Source of the DNA: Streptomyces shenzhenensis | GTDB taxonomy: Bacteria; Actinomycetota; Actinomycetes; Streptomycetales; Streptomycetaceae | Assembly (NCBI RefSeq): GCF_003688995.1 | Contig: NZ_PENI01000005.1 | Coordinates: 1-64,000, forward strand | Length of the DNA: 64,000 bases | Direction of reading: 5' to 3' | Shown: positions 17,098 through 26,578 of the stretch, one piece after another | How positions within the stretch are numbered: position 1 is the stretch's first letter | Layout of the letters: every line of letters starts with the position of its first letter | Notes under the pieces: model-generated | Database searches by the model: none | What the model was told of the DNA's origin: nothing | What the model saw: only the letters and a program-made list of their open reading frames with translations | Position numbers and translations under genes: made by a program

Positions 17098-18785
17098 GCG
17101 GCGGACCCGGTGGCGTCCGCCAGGTCGGCGAGGTGGCGCACGAAGATGCCCTTGAACTGCTTCTGGTTGTCGTCGCAGGAGTTCGCGCCGAGGTCGCAGG
17201 ACTCGGTCAGCACGCCGTCGCGGGTCAGCGCCGGCGAGGAGACCGCGGCGTCGGCCAGCCGCTCGGCGGTCTCCAGGTACCGGCCGTCGCCGGTGGAGCG
17301 CCACAGCTGGGTGAAGGCGCCGATGGCCAGGCCCTGGTTGTAACTCCACACGGTCTGGCCGTTGTTGCCGCAGCCCGCGGTCAGCCCGTCATTGACCAGA
17401 CCGGAGGAGTTGATCATCCCGCTGGCGAGGTACCAGTCGGCAGCCGTGGCCGCGCGGGCGCCCCACACGGTGTCGCCGCCGATCCGCTGGTGCAGCGCGG
17501 TGGCCAGCCACAGATACAGGCCGTTGGTCACCGCGTTCTTGTAGGTGCGCTCCCGGTCCCACCACACCCCGCCGCCGCAGGTGCCGGTGTCCCAGTACTG
17601 GTGGACGTAGTCGGTGATCGTGACCGCCTCGTCCAGATAGCGCCGCTCGCCCGTGCGGTCGTACGCCGTCAGCCAGGCCACCGCCCACCAGGCCGCGTCG
17701 TCGACGGCACGGCTGATGAAGTGGCCCTCGACCGGGTCCGAGCTGCGCGCGCCCGCGGGAAAGATGCCGCGGTTCTGCTCGAAGGTACGGGCGATCGCCC
17801 AGTCGTAGTCACCCCGCCCGGTGCGCTCGGCGAAGTCCACCAGCGTGGTGAGCGCCACGGCCGAGTTCCACCAACTGCTGCGCCACCAGCCCTCGTCGGT
17901 GCGGTACGACGCCATCAGCGCGTCCGCCGCCGCGCGCGCCCGGGTCGGCGCGGGCCTGACCCAGGCCGTGCAGCTGCCCTCCTGGTGGCCGGCCGCACGG
18001 CCGCAGGCGCGGACCGCCCCGCCGTACAGCAGGCCGCGCGGGTCCCGGGTGGCGACCATGACGGTCCGGGCCGAGGCCGCCCCGGACGGTACGCTCGTCC
18101 GGCCCAGTGAGGACCCCTCGGGCCAGCTCGCGCCGCCGTCCCAGGAGCGGTCGAGCCAGATCTCGTCGCCCGCCGCGCCGTCCGCGACGACGCCCCAGGC
18201 CATGCCGCCCGACTGGTCGACATGCAGGCTGATGGTGCGTCCGAAGAGGCTGGTCGACGGCACGGGTGTGTCGTCGCCCGCGGCCGTGGCGGGGTCGGCT
18301 CCGTCGCACCGCGAGCCGTCGCACACCGTCGGATACACCCAGTCGGTGCAGGTGACGGCGGCGGCGTCGGCGCAGGCGCGGATCCAGCCGCGCCGGTGCC
18401 CGACCGGATCGGTGATGTTGTACATCAGCGTGCGGGTGCCGGTCCAGGTGCCGGGGATGCTCGCCTTGCCGAGCAGGGGCTCCCAGGTCGCGCCCCGGTC
18501 CCAGGACCGGTCGAGCCACACCGAGTCGCCCGGCACGCCGTCGTCGATGCTCGCCCAGGCCATGTCGTCCGGGTCGGAGACATGCAGCCGGAGGATCCGG
18601 CCGTTGATGTTCCGGTCCGGCACCGGGAAGCTCTCCTGCCGTGCCCGCGAGGGGTCCAGGGTGTCGCACGCCAGGGCACAGACCGGCGTCGCGGCATGGG
18701 AGGGGGCGGGCAGGGCGACGAGCCCGGTGAGGGCCAGGAACAGGGCCAGCAGCCCGCCGAGGACGGGGTGGGTGCGCAGGGACAT
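16923..18785 (-). CDS. secreted GH76 glycoside hydrolase with two Asp-box modules
   Basis: A 620-residue exported protein. A signal peptide (hydrophobic GGLLALFLALTGLVALPAP, cleavage near SHA-ATP) is followed by two related ~110-residue modules, each with WLDRSWDxGxxW (Asp-box type motif at residues 94-101 and 214-221). The C-terminal ~340 residues are a GH76 (alpha-1,6-mannanase family) domain with the paired aspartates in AVDDAAWWAVAWL, CGGGVWWDRERTYKNAVTN and YNQGLAIGAF. It probably attacks alpha-mannans of fungal or actinobacterial cell walls outside the cell. The ATG at 18785 lies 20 bases after the related upstream gene, in one operon. Confidence 0.88.
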   Translation of the reverse strand: MSLRTHPVLGGLLALFLALTGLVALPAPSHAATPVCALACDTLDPSRARQESFPVPDRNINGRILRLHVSDPDDMAWASIDDGVPGDSVWLDRSWDRGATWEPLLGKASIPGTWTGTRTLMYNITDPVGHRRGWIRACADAAAVTCTDWVYPTVCDGSRCDGADPATAAGDDTPVPSTSLFGRTISLHVDQSGGMAWGVVADGAAGDEIWLDRSWDGGASWPEGSSLGRTSVPSGAASARTVMVATRDPRGLLYGGAVRACGRAAGHQEGSCTAWVRPAPTRARAAADALMASYRTDEGWWRSSWWNSAVALTTLVDFAERTGRGDYDWAIARTFEQNRGIFPAGARSSDPVEGHFISRAVDDAAWWAVAWLTAYDRTGERRYLDEAVTITDYVHQYWDTGTCGGGVWWDRERTYKNAVTNGLYLWLATALHQRIGGDTVWGARAATAADWYLASGMINSSGLVNDGLTAGCGNNGQTVWSYNQGLAIGAFTQLWRSTGDGRYLETAERLADAAVSSPALTRDGVLTESCDLGANSCDDNQKQFKGIFVRHLADLADATGSAAYRAYVVKQADSIWATDRDSLNRLGQRWSGTSPNPSDWRTQSSALEALTAAARLTGSG

Positions 18786-18805
18786 GAGATACCGCCGATC
18801 CCGGT

Positions 18806-20293
18806 TCACGGTGTCGCGTCGAGCAGGTCGAGGGCGCTCTGCTGGCGCGCCGCGTCCACCGTGTCGACCGGTCCCGACCAGCGCAGCCCGTACTGGTCGA
18901 GGGCGTTCCGGTCGCTCACCTGGGCGCGGTCGGCCTGGCGGCGCAGATAGCCGGTGTAGGGATGGTCCGGCAGCGCCGCGTCGAGCCTGCCGAGACCGCG
19001 CACGTGCGCGCCCTTGAACGACGGCCCGTCGCCGCCGCAGTCGCCGTCCTCGCACGGGTCGCGCAGGATGCCCTCGGCGGTGTGCAGCGAGGGGGCCGTG
19101 GTCGCCGCGTCGGCGATCTGCCGGGCGCGGGTGAGCAGCGCGCCGTCGCCCGTGGCCGTGTGCAGCTCGGTGAGCGCACCGAGCAGGACGCCCTGGTTGT
19201 ACGACCAGACGGCCTGGCCGTTGGTGCGGCAGGTGGACAGGTCGATGCCGTCGTTGACCAGCTGGGAGCCGTTGATCATGCCGGTGCCCTGGAACCAGGA
19301 CCAGCCGGCGCGCGCACGGTCGAGATACGTCGTGTCGCCGGGGATGCGGTTGTGCAGGGCCGCGCTGAGCTGGATGTAGAGGGAGTTGGCGATGGCGTTC
19401 TTGTACGTCCGCGCCGTGCTCCACCACACCCCGCCGCCGCAGGTGCCGTCCCAGTACGCGGCCATGTGGTCGGCGTCGGCGCGGGCGGTGTTCAGATAGC
19501 GGCTGTCGCCGGTCAGGTCGTAGGCGGCGATCCAGGCCAGCCCCCACCAGCCGGTGTCGTCGATGTACTCGTTGCGGAACTGCCCGTCCCGGGCGTTCAC
19601 GTTCAGGTCGTACGTGCGGGAGACCGCGTAGGCGTAACTGCCCATGCCGGACACCCGGATGTTGTCGATGACGGCGGTCAGGGCATTGGCCGAGTTCCAC
19701 CAGCCGGTGGTGTCGAACAGGCCGGTTCCGTAGTTGTAGAAGGTCATCAGCCCGGTGGCCGCCGCCGTGCGCCGCTCACCGGCGTTCCAGGTGGTGCGGG
19801 CCCACGGGGTGCACGCGATCTCGGCGCGGTCCCCGGCCTTGCCGCAGGCGCGCAGGGCGCCGACACCGTGGTTGTTCCAGTCGTCCACGTTGTACATGAG
19901 CGTGCGCCAGTCGCGCCGGCCGGCGGGAACGGCGGTGTTGCCGAGCCTGCTGCCCGAGCTCCAGCTGCGGCCGCCGTCGAAGGAGCGGTCGAGCCATACC
20001 TCGTCGCCCGGGCTGCCGTTGTCGAGGGACGCCCAGCCCATCGCGTCGGCGTCGTCGAAGTGCAGGACGATCGACCGCCCGTAGAGGGTCGCCGTGACCG
20101 GAGTCCGGTCGCCGGGGGAGAGGGCGGGATCACGGGTGTCGCAGTACCGGTTGCAGACGGTCGCCGCCGCGGCGCTGTCGGCGGCGGACGCCGGCCGCGG
20201 GGCGAGGGCGGCGAGCAGTGCCAGGGCGAGCGCCGCGGCCGGCCGCCGGAAGCGGCGCGGCCGTGGGGTGCGGAGCCGTGGTACGGGAGTCAT
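18806..20293 (-). CDS. secreted GH76 glycoside hydrolase with one Asp-box module
   Basis: A 495-residue exported paralogue of the downstream protein. It has a basic n-region, the hydrophobic stretch [11 protein letters not shown] and a likely cleavage after PASA. A single N-terminal module carries [12 protein letters not shown] (~100-111), then a GH76 domain with the catalytic-type aspartate pair in [14 protein letters not shown] (245-246), [19 protein letters not shown] and [12 protein letters not shown]. The predicted role is extracellular alpha-mannan hydrolysis. The ATG has GGGAGG upstream, and a palindromic operator sits 38 bases before it, so the two-gene operon is probably induced by a sugar. 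Confidence 0.88.
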   Translation of the reverse strand: MTPVPRLRTPRPRRFRRPAAALALALLAALAPRPASAADSAAAATVCNRYCDTRDPALSPGDRTPVTATLYGRSIVLHFDDADAMGWASLDNGSPGDEVWLDRSFDGGRSWSSGSRLGNTAVPAGRRDWRTLMYNVDDWNNHGVGALRACGKAGDRAEIACTPWARTTWNAGERRTAAATGLMTFYNYGTGLFDTTGWWNSANALTAVIDNIRVSGMGSYAYAVSRTYDLNVNARDGQFRNEYIDDTGWWGLAWIAAYDLTGDSRYLNTARADADHMAAYWDGTCGGGVWWSTARTYKNAIANSLYIQLSAALHNRIPGDTTYLDRARAGWSWFQGTGMINGSQLVNDGIDLSTCRTNGQAVWSYNQGVLLGALTELHTATGDGALLTRARQIADAATTAPSLHTAEGILRDPCEDGDCGGDGPSFKGAHVRGLGRLDAALPDHPYTGYLRRQADRAQVSDRNALDQYGLRWSGPVDTVDAARQQSALDLLDATP

Positions 20294-20330
20294 GGGGCCT
20301 CCCTGTCGGGACGTGCTGCGGTGACGGATG

Positions 20331-20344
20331 CGAGAGCGCTCTCG
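20331..20344. promoter_or_regulatory. perfect 14-bp palindrome, probable LacI-family operator of the GH76 operon
   Basis: CGAGAGCGCTCTCG is a perfect inverted repeat with the central CG typical of LacI-family operators controlling sugar hydrolases in Streptomyces. It lies 38 bases upstream of the first GH76 start. The nearest LacI genes are over 10 kb away, so the cognate regulator may be elsewhere. Confidence 0.65.
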
Positions 20345-20426
20345 GACGGTAGTGAGAGCCGGGCAGAGCGTCAACGGGGCATGCCGACAAGGGAGTTGCG
20401 GCGCGGCCTGGCGGGCCGTCGATCGG

Positions 20427-21212
20427 TCAGGGCCTGACCAGCAGTTGGATGTCGAAGGAGTACCGGGACGCCCGGTAGACGTGGGTGCCGTACTCGACCG
20501 GCCGGCCCGTGTCGTCGTACGCGGTGCGCTGCATGGTGAGCAGGGCGGCGCCCTCCTTCTCGTCGAGCCGCGCGGCCTCCTCGGCGGTGGCGCGGCGGGC
20601 GCCGACGGTCTGCCGGGCGCTGTGCAGGGTGATCCCCGCCGAGCGCATCATCCGGTACAGGCCGGTCGACTCCAGCCGCGGCGAGTCGAGTTCGAGCAGG
20701 GCGGTGGGCAGGTAGTTGCACAGGAACGCCATCGGCTGCCCGTGGGCGAAGCGCAGCCGCTCCAGGAGCGTGACCTCGGCGCCCTCGGCGAGGCCGAGGG
20801 CGGCGGCGGCCACGGCGGTGGCCGGGACCACCGCGTTGCGCAGCACCCGTGTGCTCGGACCCTGCCCGGCCGACTCCAGATCGTCGTAGAGACTGCTCAG
20901 CTCCAGCGGCCGTTTCACCTGGCTGCGCACGACCTGGGTGCCCACGCCCCGGCGGCGCACCAACAGCCCCTTGTCGACCAGCGACTGGATGGCCTGACGA
21001 ACCGTCGGCCGGGACAGTCCCAGCCGCGCGGACAGGCCGACCTCGTTGCCCAGCAGGTTTCCCGGGGCCAGGGTCCCGTGCTCGATGGCCGACTCCAGCT
21101 GCCGTGCGAGCTGGTGGTACAGCGGCACCGGACTGGTGCGGTCCAGGGAGAGGTCCAGCGAGCCGAGCGCGCAGGCGGCCGCCGAACGGGAGCGGTCACC
21201 GGTCCTGGCCAC
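20427..21212 (-). CDS. iolR: GntR/HutC-family transcriptional regulator, probable inositol regulator
   Basis: A 261-residue regulator with an N-terminal winged helix ([17 protein letters not shown] ... [19 protein letters not shown]) and a C-terminal UTRA ligand-binding domain ([31 protein letters not shown]). It follows iolD on the same strand, so it most likely senses an inositol catabolite and represses the iol genes; a sequence matching the IolR motif known from Corynebacterium lies in the iolD/ABC divergent promoter. I place the start at the GTG at 21212 because AGGAGG is seven bases upstream; the GTG at 21218 would have only one base of spacing. The symbol is by analogy. Confidence 0.82.
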   Translation of the reverse strand: MARTGDRSRSAAACALGSLDLSLDRTSPVPLYHQLARQLESAIEHGTLAPGNLLGNEVGLSARLGLSRPTVRQAIQSLVDKGLLVRRRGVGTQVVRSQVKRPLELSSLYDDLESAGQGPSTRVLRNAVVPATAVAAAALGLAEGAEVTLLERLRFAHGQPMAFLCNYLPTALLELDSPRLESTGLYRMMRSAGITLHSARQTVGARRATAEEAARLDEKEGAALLTMQRTAYDDTGRPVEYGTHVYRASRYSFDIQLLVRP

Positions 21213-21314
21213 CGGCACACCTCCTTCCGGAGCGCGGGTACGGCCGTCGCAAGGGACGGTTCGCGAGGGCGAGTTCGAAGAGCGCGTTCAGCGGGGGAAG
21301 TCCAGCAGGCGAGT

Positions 21315-23195
21315 TCAAAGATGCCGGCGGCGGTCGGCGGCCTGCCGCTCGTACTCCTCGCGGGCCCGCACGGCGGCCCGGCGGCCGGCGGTCTCGGCGA
21401 CCGGGACGTCCCACCAGGCCTCGGCCGGGGGAGCGGTGGGCGCCGGGTCCGTCTCGACGTACACACAGGTCGGCCGGTCGCCGGCGCGGGCCGTGGCCAG
21501 CGCCGCGCGCAGTTCGCGCACCGTCTTGGCGCGCAGCACCTCCATGCCGAGGCTGGCCGCGTTGGCGGCCAGGTCGACCGGGAGCGGTGCGCCGGTGAAG
21601 CTGCCGTCGGCGGCGCGGTACCGGTAGGCGGTGCCGAAGCGCTCGCCACCCACCGCCTCCGAGAGCCCGCCGATGGACGCGTACCCGTGGTTCTGGATCA
21701 GGACCAGGTTGACGGGCAGCCCCTCCTGCACGGCCGTGACGATCTCGGTCGGCATCATCAGATAGGTGCCGTCGCCGACCAGCGCCCACACCACGGTGTC
21801 CGGGGCCGCCTGCTGGACACCGACGGCGGCCGGGATCTCGTACCCCATGCAGGAGTAGCCGTACTCCAGGTGGTACTGGCGCGGCGAGCGCGCCCGCCAC
21901 AGCTTGTGCAGGTCGCCGGGGAGCGAACCGGCCGCGTTGATCACCACGTCGTCGTCCCCGACCACCGCGTCGAGCGCGCCGAGCACCTGGGTCTGGGTGG
22001 GCACCGCGTCCTCGTCGTCGGCGCGGTAGGCGGCCTCGACCACCCGCTCCCACCGCTCCTTGCCCGCCCGGTACTCGGCCTCGTAGGAGGGGTCCACCCG
22101 GTGCCCGGCCAGCGGCCCGGCCAGCGCCTGAAGGGCGGCGCGCGCGTCGGCGACCACGGTCCGGGCGGCCAGCTTGTGCGCGTCGAACGCGGTGATGTTG
22201 AGGTTGAGGAAGCGGACGCCGGGGTGCTGGAAGAGGGTGTGGGAGGCGGTGGTGAAGTCGGTGTAGCGGGTGCCGACCCCGATGACCAGGTCGGCGGTGC
22301 GGGCGAGGGCGTCGGCGACCGCCGTGCCGGTGTGGCCGATGCCGCCGACGTCCTGCGGATGGTCCCAGCGCAGCGCGCCCTTGCCCGCCTGGGTGCTGGC
22401 GACCGGGATGCCGGTGGCGTCCACCAGGGACCGCAGTGCCTGCTCGGCGCGGCTGTGGTGGACCCCGCCGCCCGCGACGATCAGCGGCCGCCGGGCGGCC
22501 CGCACGGCGCGCACCGCCTCGGTCAGCTCGGCCGGGTCGGGGGCCGGGCGCCGCACCGGCCAGACCCGCTCGGCGAAGAACTCCGCCGGCCAGTCGTACG
22601 CCTCCGCCTGCACGTCCTGCGGCAGCGCGAGCGTCACGGCGCCCGTCTCGGCGGGGTCGGCGAGGACCCGCGCGGCGTTCAGCGCGGACGGGATCAGCGC
22701 CTCGGGGCGGGTGATTCGGTCGAAGTACCGCGACACCGGGCGCAGGGCGTCGTTCACGGACACGTCGAACTCGACCGGGTGCTCCAGCTGCTGCAGCAGC
22801 GGGTCAGCGGCGCGCGTGGCGAAGTAGTCGCCGGGGAGCAGCAGGACGGGCAGTCGGTTGATCGTGGCCAGTGCCGCACCGGTGACCAGGTTCGTGGCGC
22901 CGGGCCCGATGGACGTCGTCACGGCCTGCGCGGACAGCCGGTCGCACTGCCGGGCGTGGCCGACGGCCGCGTGCACCATCGCCTGCTCGTTGCGGCCCTG
23001 GTGGTACGGCATCAGCTCGCCGTACTCGACGAGTGCCTGGCCGATCCCGGCGACGTTGCCGTGGCCGAAGATGCCCCAGGTGCCCGCGATGAGCCGGTGC
23101 CGTTCGCCGTCCCGCTCGGTGTACTGGGCGGACAGGAACCGCACCAGCGCCTGGGCGGTGGTCAGGCGGATCGACGGCTGGCTCGGGTGGCTCAT
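21315..23195 (-). CDS. iolD: 3D-(3,5/4)-trihydroxycyclohexane-1,2-dione hydrolase
   Basis: A 626-residue thiamine-diphosphate enzyme that opens the ring of the diketone made from inosose, giving 5-deoxy-glucuronate. It starts with RLTTAQALVRFLSAQ and WGIFGHGNVAGIGQAL, and has YHQGRNEQAM (cofactor glutamate) and the C-terminal ThDP/Mg motif GDGTYLMMPTEIVTAVQEG. Length fits IolD. It is the left-going gene of a divergent pair with the sugar ABC importer, and the GntR regulator follows it after ~100 bases. The other core genes of the pathway (iolA, iolB, iolC) are not in the window. Confidence 0.93.
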   Translation of the reverse strand: MSHPSQPSIRLTTAQALVRFLSAQYTERDGERHRLIAGTWGIFGHGNVAGIGQALVEYGELMPYHQGRNEQAMVHAAVGHARQCDRLSAQAVTTSIGPGATNLVTGAALATINRLPVLLLPGDYFATRAADPLLQQLEHPVEFDVSVNDALRPVSRYFDRITRPEALIPSALNAARVLADPAETGAVTLALPQDVQAEAYDWPAEFFAERVWPVRRPAPDPAELTEAVRAVRAARRPLIVAGGGVHHSRAEQALRSLVDATGIPVASTQAGKGALRWDHPQDVGGIGHTGTAVADALARTADLVIGVGTRYTDFTTASHTLFQHPGVRFLNLNITAFDAHKLAARTVVADARAALQALAGPLAGHRVDPSYEAEYRAGKERWERVVEAAYRADDEDAVPTQTQVLGALDAVVGDDDVVINAAGSLPGDLHKLWRARSPRQYHLEYGYSCMGYEIPAAVGVQQAAPDTVVWALVGDGTYLMMPTEIVTAVQEGLPVNLVLIQNHGYASIGGLSEAVGGERFGTAYRYRAADGSFTGAPLPVDLAANAASLGMEVLRAKTVRELRAALATARAGDRPTCVYVETDPAPTAPPAEAWWDVPVAETAGRRAAVRAREEYERQAADRRRHL

Positions 23196-23345
23196 CGCAA
23201 CCTCACTCGGACGGGACGGGCGGCCGGCCGCGGCCGGCAGTGATCGGGGCACAGCCCATCGTGATCAGATCGTAGGGGCGTGACCGACTCGGCCGTGCCT
23301 GACGCTCCCTAGGCTGTCCCCCGGGCCGGGGCCTGACGCCTTCCA

Positions 23346-23375
23346 GGTGTAGGTCCGGGCGGGTTCCGCTGTCAA
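23346..23375 (-). promoter_or_regulatory. putative promoter of iolD
   Basis: On the minus strand TTGACA (23375-23370) is followed after 18 bases by TACACC (23351-23346), a fair -10. It would give a ~150-base leader to iolD. The call is from sequence only. Confidence 0.45.
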
Positions 23376-23412
23376 GAGTTTGTACTTACATTCGGACCTG
23401 ATTGTGAAATGA

Positions 23413-23422
23413 TGTCTTAACA
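23413..23422. promoter_or_regulatory. putative IolR operator
   Basis: TGTCTTAACA agrees with the KGWCHTRACA consensus reported for the GntR-type IolR of Corynebacterium glutamicum. It sits six bases upstream of the -35 box of the ABC operon, between the two divergent iol promoters, where a repressor could act on both. A related TGTACTTACA lies at 23381-23390. Confidence 0.5.
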
Positions 23423-23427
23423 AAGTA

Positions 23428-23456
23428 TTGACAGCAGGCGCGCCAGGCACTTGGAT
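23428..23456 (+). promoter_or_regulatory. promoter of the inositol-region ABC transporter operon
   Basis: TTGACA (23428-23433), a 17-base spacer and TTGGAT (23451-23456) form a good HrdB-type promoter. Transcription would start near 23463, leaving about 100 bases of leader before the binding-protein gene. Confidence 0.6.
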
Positions 23457-23561
23457 CCCGTCCCAGCACACCCAGCAAATGACCCGGACCGCCCCGGTTC
23501 AGGGACCCGGATCCTCGCGATCCCCTCCCTTTCCCCCGTAGCACAGTGAGGTGCAGGAAAG

Positions 23562-24581
23562 ATGGACCGCTCTTCTCGCTCCCGCTCCCGCAGACTGGCC
23601 CCCGTCGTGGCCGTCGCCGCCGCGGCTGCGCTGGCTCTTGCCGGCTGTTCCAGCAGCTCCGGTGGAAAGAAGTCCGAAGAGGGAGGGTCGGGCGCCGCCG
23701 CGGGCAAGGCCACGACCCCCCGTATGACGGTCGCCCTCGTGACCCACCAGGCGCCGGGCGACACCTTCTGGGACATCGTGCGCAAGGGCGCCGAGGCAGC
23801 GGCGGCCAAGGACAACATCAAGCTCGTGTACTCGGCCGACCCGAGCGCCGGCAACCAGGCCAACCTGGTGCAGAACGCCGTCGACCAGAAGGTCGACGGC
23901 ATCGCCGTGACCCTCGCCAAACCGGACGCCATGAAGGACGTCATCACCAAGGCGACGGCCGCTGACATCCCCGTCGTCGGCCTCAACTCCGGCCTGAGCG
24001 ACTGGAAGAAGCTGGGGCTGCTGGAGTTCTTCGGCCAGGACGAGAGCGTGACCGGCGAGGCGCTCGGCAAGCGGCTGAACGAGGAGGGCGCCAAGAACGC
24101 CGTCTGCGTGATCCAGGAGCAGGGCAACATCGGCCTCACCCAGCGCTGCGACGGGGTGAAGAAGACGTTCTCCGGCACCATCGAGACGCTGTACGTGAAC
24201 GGCACCGACATGCCGTCCGTGAAGTCGACGATCACCGCCAAGCTGAAGCAGGACAGCGGCATCGACTACGTCGTCGCCCTCGGCGCCCCCTACGCCCTGA
24301 CCGCGGTCCAGTCGGTCGGGGACGCGGGCAGCAAGGCGAAGATCGCCACCTTCGACCTGAACAAGGACCTGACCAGTGCGATCTCCAAGGGAACGATCCA
24401 GTTCGCGGTGGACCAGCAGCCGTATCTGCAGGGCTACCTGGCGGTCGACTCCCTGTGGCTGTACAAGAACAACGGCAACTACAGCGGCGGCGGTGAGCAG
24501 CCCGTGCTGACCGGTCCTGCCTTCGTCGACAAGTCCAACGTCGACAGCGTCGCCCGGTTCGCCGCGAAGGGCACCCGGTGA
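23562..24581 (+). CDS. sugar (probable myo-inositol) ABC transporter substrate-binding lipoprotein
   Basis: A 339-residue periplasmic-binding-protein-like lipoprotein. A signal sequence ends in the lipobox LALAGCSSSS, followed by a flexible Gly/Ser/Lys-rich linker and a type I ribose/galactose-binding fold (MTVALVTHQAPGDTFWDIVRKG, VDGIAVTLAKPDAMKDVI, IPVVGLNSG). It captures a sugar or cyclitol outside the membrane; inositol is inferred from the iol neighbours. It begins a four-gene operon with permease, ATPase and IolE-like genes; the permease start overlaps its stop. Confidence 0.88.
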   Translation: MDRSSRSRSRRLAPVVAVAAAAALALAGCSSSSGGKKSEEGGSGAAAGKATTPRMTVALVTHQAPGDTFWDIVRKGAEAAAAKDNIKLVYSADPSAGNQANLVQNAVDQKVDGIAVTLAKPDAMKDVITKATAADIPVVGLNSGLSDWKKLGLLEFFGQDESVTGEALGKRLNEEGAKNAVCVIQEQGNIGLTQRCDGVKKTFSGTIETLYVNGTDMPSVKSTITAKLKQDSGIDYVVALGAPYALTAVQSVGDAGSKAKIATFDLNKDLTSAISKGTIQFAVDQQPYLQGYLAVDSLWLYKNNGNYSGGGEQPVLTGPAFVDKSNVDSVARFAAKGTR

Positions 24582-25657
24582 TGAGCATGACCCGACAGGC
24601 TGAGCCGGCGGTCGGCACACCGCCGGCCCCCGGCCCCGGGCAACGCGACGGCCGCACCGCCGAGCGTCCCCTGGTGCTGCGCATGCTGGCCCGCCCGGAG
24701 GTGGGCGTCTTCCTCGGCGCGGTGGCCGTCCTCGTGTTCTTCCTCGTCGCGGCGCCCGCGGTCCGCCAGGGCAGCTCGATGGCGACCGTCCTCTACCAGT
24801 CGTCGACGATCGGCATCATGGCCCTGCCCGTGGCCCTGCTGATGATCGGCGGCGAGTTCGACCTCTCGTCCGGCGTCGCCGTGGTCTCCTCTGCGCTGAC
24901 CGCGAGCATGCTCAGCTACCAGCTGACGCTGAACATCTGGATGGGCGTGATCGTCGCGCTGGTCGTGTCCCTCGCGATCGGCGCGTTCAACGGCTGGATG
25001 GTGGTCAGGACCGGACTGCCCAGCTTCCTGGTCACCCTCGGCACCTTCCTGATCCTCCAGGGCGTCAACCTCGCCGTGACCAAGATGGTCACCGGCAATG
25101 TCGCCACCGACGACATCAGCACCATGGACGGCTTCGACCAGGCGAAGGCGATCTTCGCGTCCTCCTTCGACGTCGGCGGCGTCCAGGTGAAGATCACCGT
25201 GGTCTGGTGGCTGGTCTTCGCCGCTCTGGCCACCTGGGTCCTGCTGCGCACCAAGTACGGCAACTGGATCTTCGCCGTGGGCGGCAACAAGGACAGCGCC
25301 CGCGCGGTCGGCGTCCCGGTGAACCTCACCAAGATCACACTGTTCATGGCGGTCGGCTTCGGCGCCTGGTTCGTCGGCATGCACCAGCTGTTCTCCTTCA
25401 ACACCGTGCAGTCCGGCGAGGGCGTCGGCCAGGAGCTGATCTACATCGCCGCGGCGGTGATCGGCGGCTGCCTGCTCACCGGCGGTTACGGCTCCGCGAT
25501 CGGCCCCGTCTTCGGCGCCTTCATGTTCGGCATGGTGAACCAGGGCATCGTCTACGCCGGCTGGAACCCCGACTGGTTCAAGGCCTTCCTCGGCGTGATG
25601 CTGCTCGGCGCCGTCCTCATCAATCTGTGGGTCCAGCGCACGGCGACCCGGAGGTGA
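24581..25657 (+). CDS. sugar ABC transporter permease (RbsC family)
   Basis: A 358-residue integral membrane protein with eight to ten hydrophobic segments (for example VGVFLGAVAVLVFFLVAA and IAAAVIGGCLLTGGYGS). The sequences MIGGEFDLSSGVAVV and RTGLPSFLVTLGTFLILQG are typical of ribose-type permeases (BPD_transp_2). It pairs with the binding protein and ATPase encoded on either side. Both a GTG (24578, overlapping the previous stop) and the ATG at 24581 are possible starts. Confidence 0.9.
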   Translation: MSMTRQAEPAVGTPPAPGPGQRDGRTAERPLVLRMLARPEVGVFLGAVAVLVFFLVAAPAVRQGSSMATVLYQSSTIGIMALPVALLMIGGEFDLSSGVAVVSSALTASMLSYQLTLNIWMGVIVALVVSLAIGAFNGWMVVRTGLPSFLVTLGTFLILQGVNLAVTKMVTGNVATDDISTMDGFDQAKAIFASSFDVGGVQVKITVVWWLVFAALATWVLLRTKYGNWIFAVGGNKDSARAVGVPVNLTKITLFMAVGFGAWFVGMHQLFSFNTVQSGEGVGQELIYIAAAVIGGCLLTGGYGSAIGPVFGAFMFGMVNQGIVYAGWNPDWFKAFLGVMLLGAVLINLWVQRTATRR

Positions 25658-25661
25658 CCCG

Positions 25662-26576
25662 ATGACCAGCGATACGACCGGAACCCATGGTGCCGTCCTC
25701 CAGGACACCACGCCCGACGAGAACGGGCCGATCGTCGAACTGCGCGGCGCCGGCAAGTCCTACGGGAACATCCGCGCCCTGCACGGCGTCGACCTCACGG
25801 TGTTCCCGAGCCGGGTGACCTGCGTCCTCGGCGACAACGGCGCAGGCAAGTCCACCCTCATCAAGATCATCTCGGGGCTGCACCAGCACACCGAGGGCGA
25901 CTTCCTCGTCGACGGGCAGCCGGTGCGCTTCGGCACCCCGCGCGAAGCCCTCGACAAGGGCATCGCCACGGTCTACCAGGACCTGGCGACCGTCCCCCTG
26001 ATGCCGGTGTGGCGGAACTTCTTCCTCGGCTCCGAGATGACCAAGGGCCCCTGGCCGGTCCGCCGCCTCGACATCGCCCGCATGAAGCAGACCGCCGACC
26101 GGGAACTGCGCAACATGGGCATCGTCCTGGACGACCTGGAGCAGCCCATCGGCACGCTCTCCGGCGGCCAGCGCCAGTGCGTGGCCATCGCCCGCGCCGT
26201 CTACTTCGGTGCCCGCGTCCTGATCCTGGACGAGCCGACCGCCGCGCTCGGCGTGAAGCAGTCAGGCGTCGTTCTGAAGTACATCGCCGCCGCCCGCGAC
26301 CGCGGCCTCGGCGTCATCTTCATCACCCACAACCCGCACCACGCCTACATGGTCGGCGACCACTTCAGCGTGCTGCGCCTCGGCACCCTCGAACTGAGCG
26401 CCGAACGCTCCGCGATCACCCTGGAGGAGCTGACCAACCACATGGCAGGCGGCGCCGAACTCGCGGCCCTCAAGCACGAGCTGGCGCAGGTGCGCGGGGT
26501 CGACGTGGAGGAGCTCCCCGAGGCGGACGAGCTCACCGCACCGGTCGCGCAGCCCTCTCCCGAAGGGACATCCTGA
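25662..26576 (+). CDS. sugar ABC transporter ATP-binding protein (single nucleotide-binding domain)
   Basis: A 304-residue ATPase with Walker A LGDNGAGKST, Q-loop TVYQDLATV, signature LSGGQRQCVAIARA, Walker B RVLILDEPTAALG and H-loop FITHNP. Ribose-type importers usually have a fused double domain of ~500 residues; this is the one-domain form, so a dimer would serve the permease. A ~45-residue C-terminal acidic tail follows. The gene lies four bases after the permease gene. Confidence 0.9.
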   Translation: MTSDTTGTHGAVLQDTTPDENGPIVELRGAGKSYGNIRALHGVDLTVFPSRVTCVLGDNGAGKSTLIKIISGLHQHTEGDFLVDGQPVRFGTPREALDKGIATVYQDLATVPLMPVWRNFFLGSEMTKGPWPVRRLDIARMKQTADRELRNMGIVLDDLEQPIGTLSGGQRQCVAIARAVYFGARVLILDEPTAALGVKQSGVVLKYIAAARDRGLGVIFITHNPHHAYMVGDHFSVLRLGTLELSAERSAITLEELTNHMAGGAELAALKHELAQVRGVDVEELPEADELTAPVAQPSPEGTS

Positions 26577-26578
26577 CC

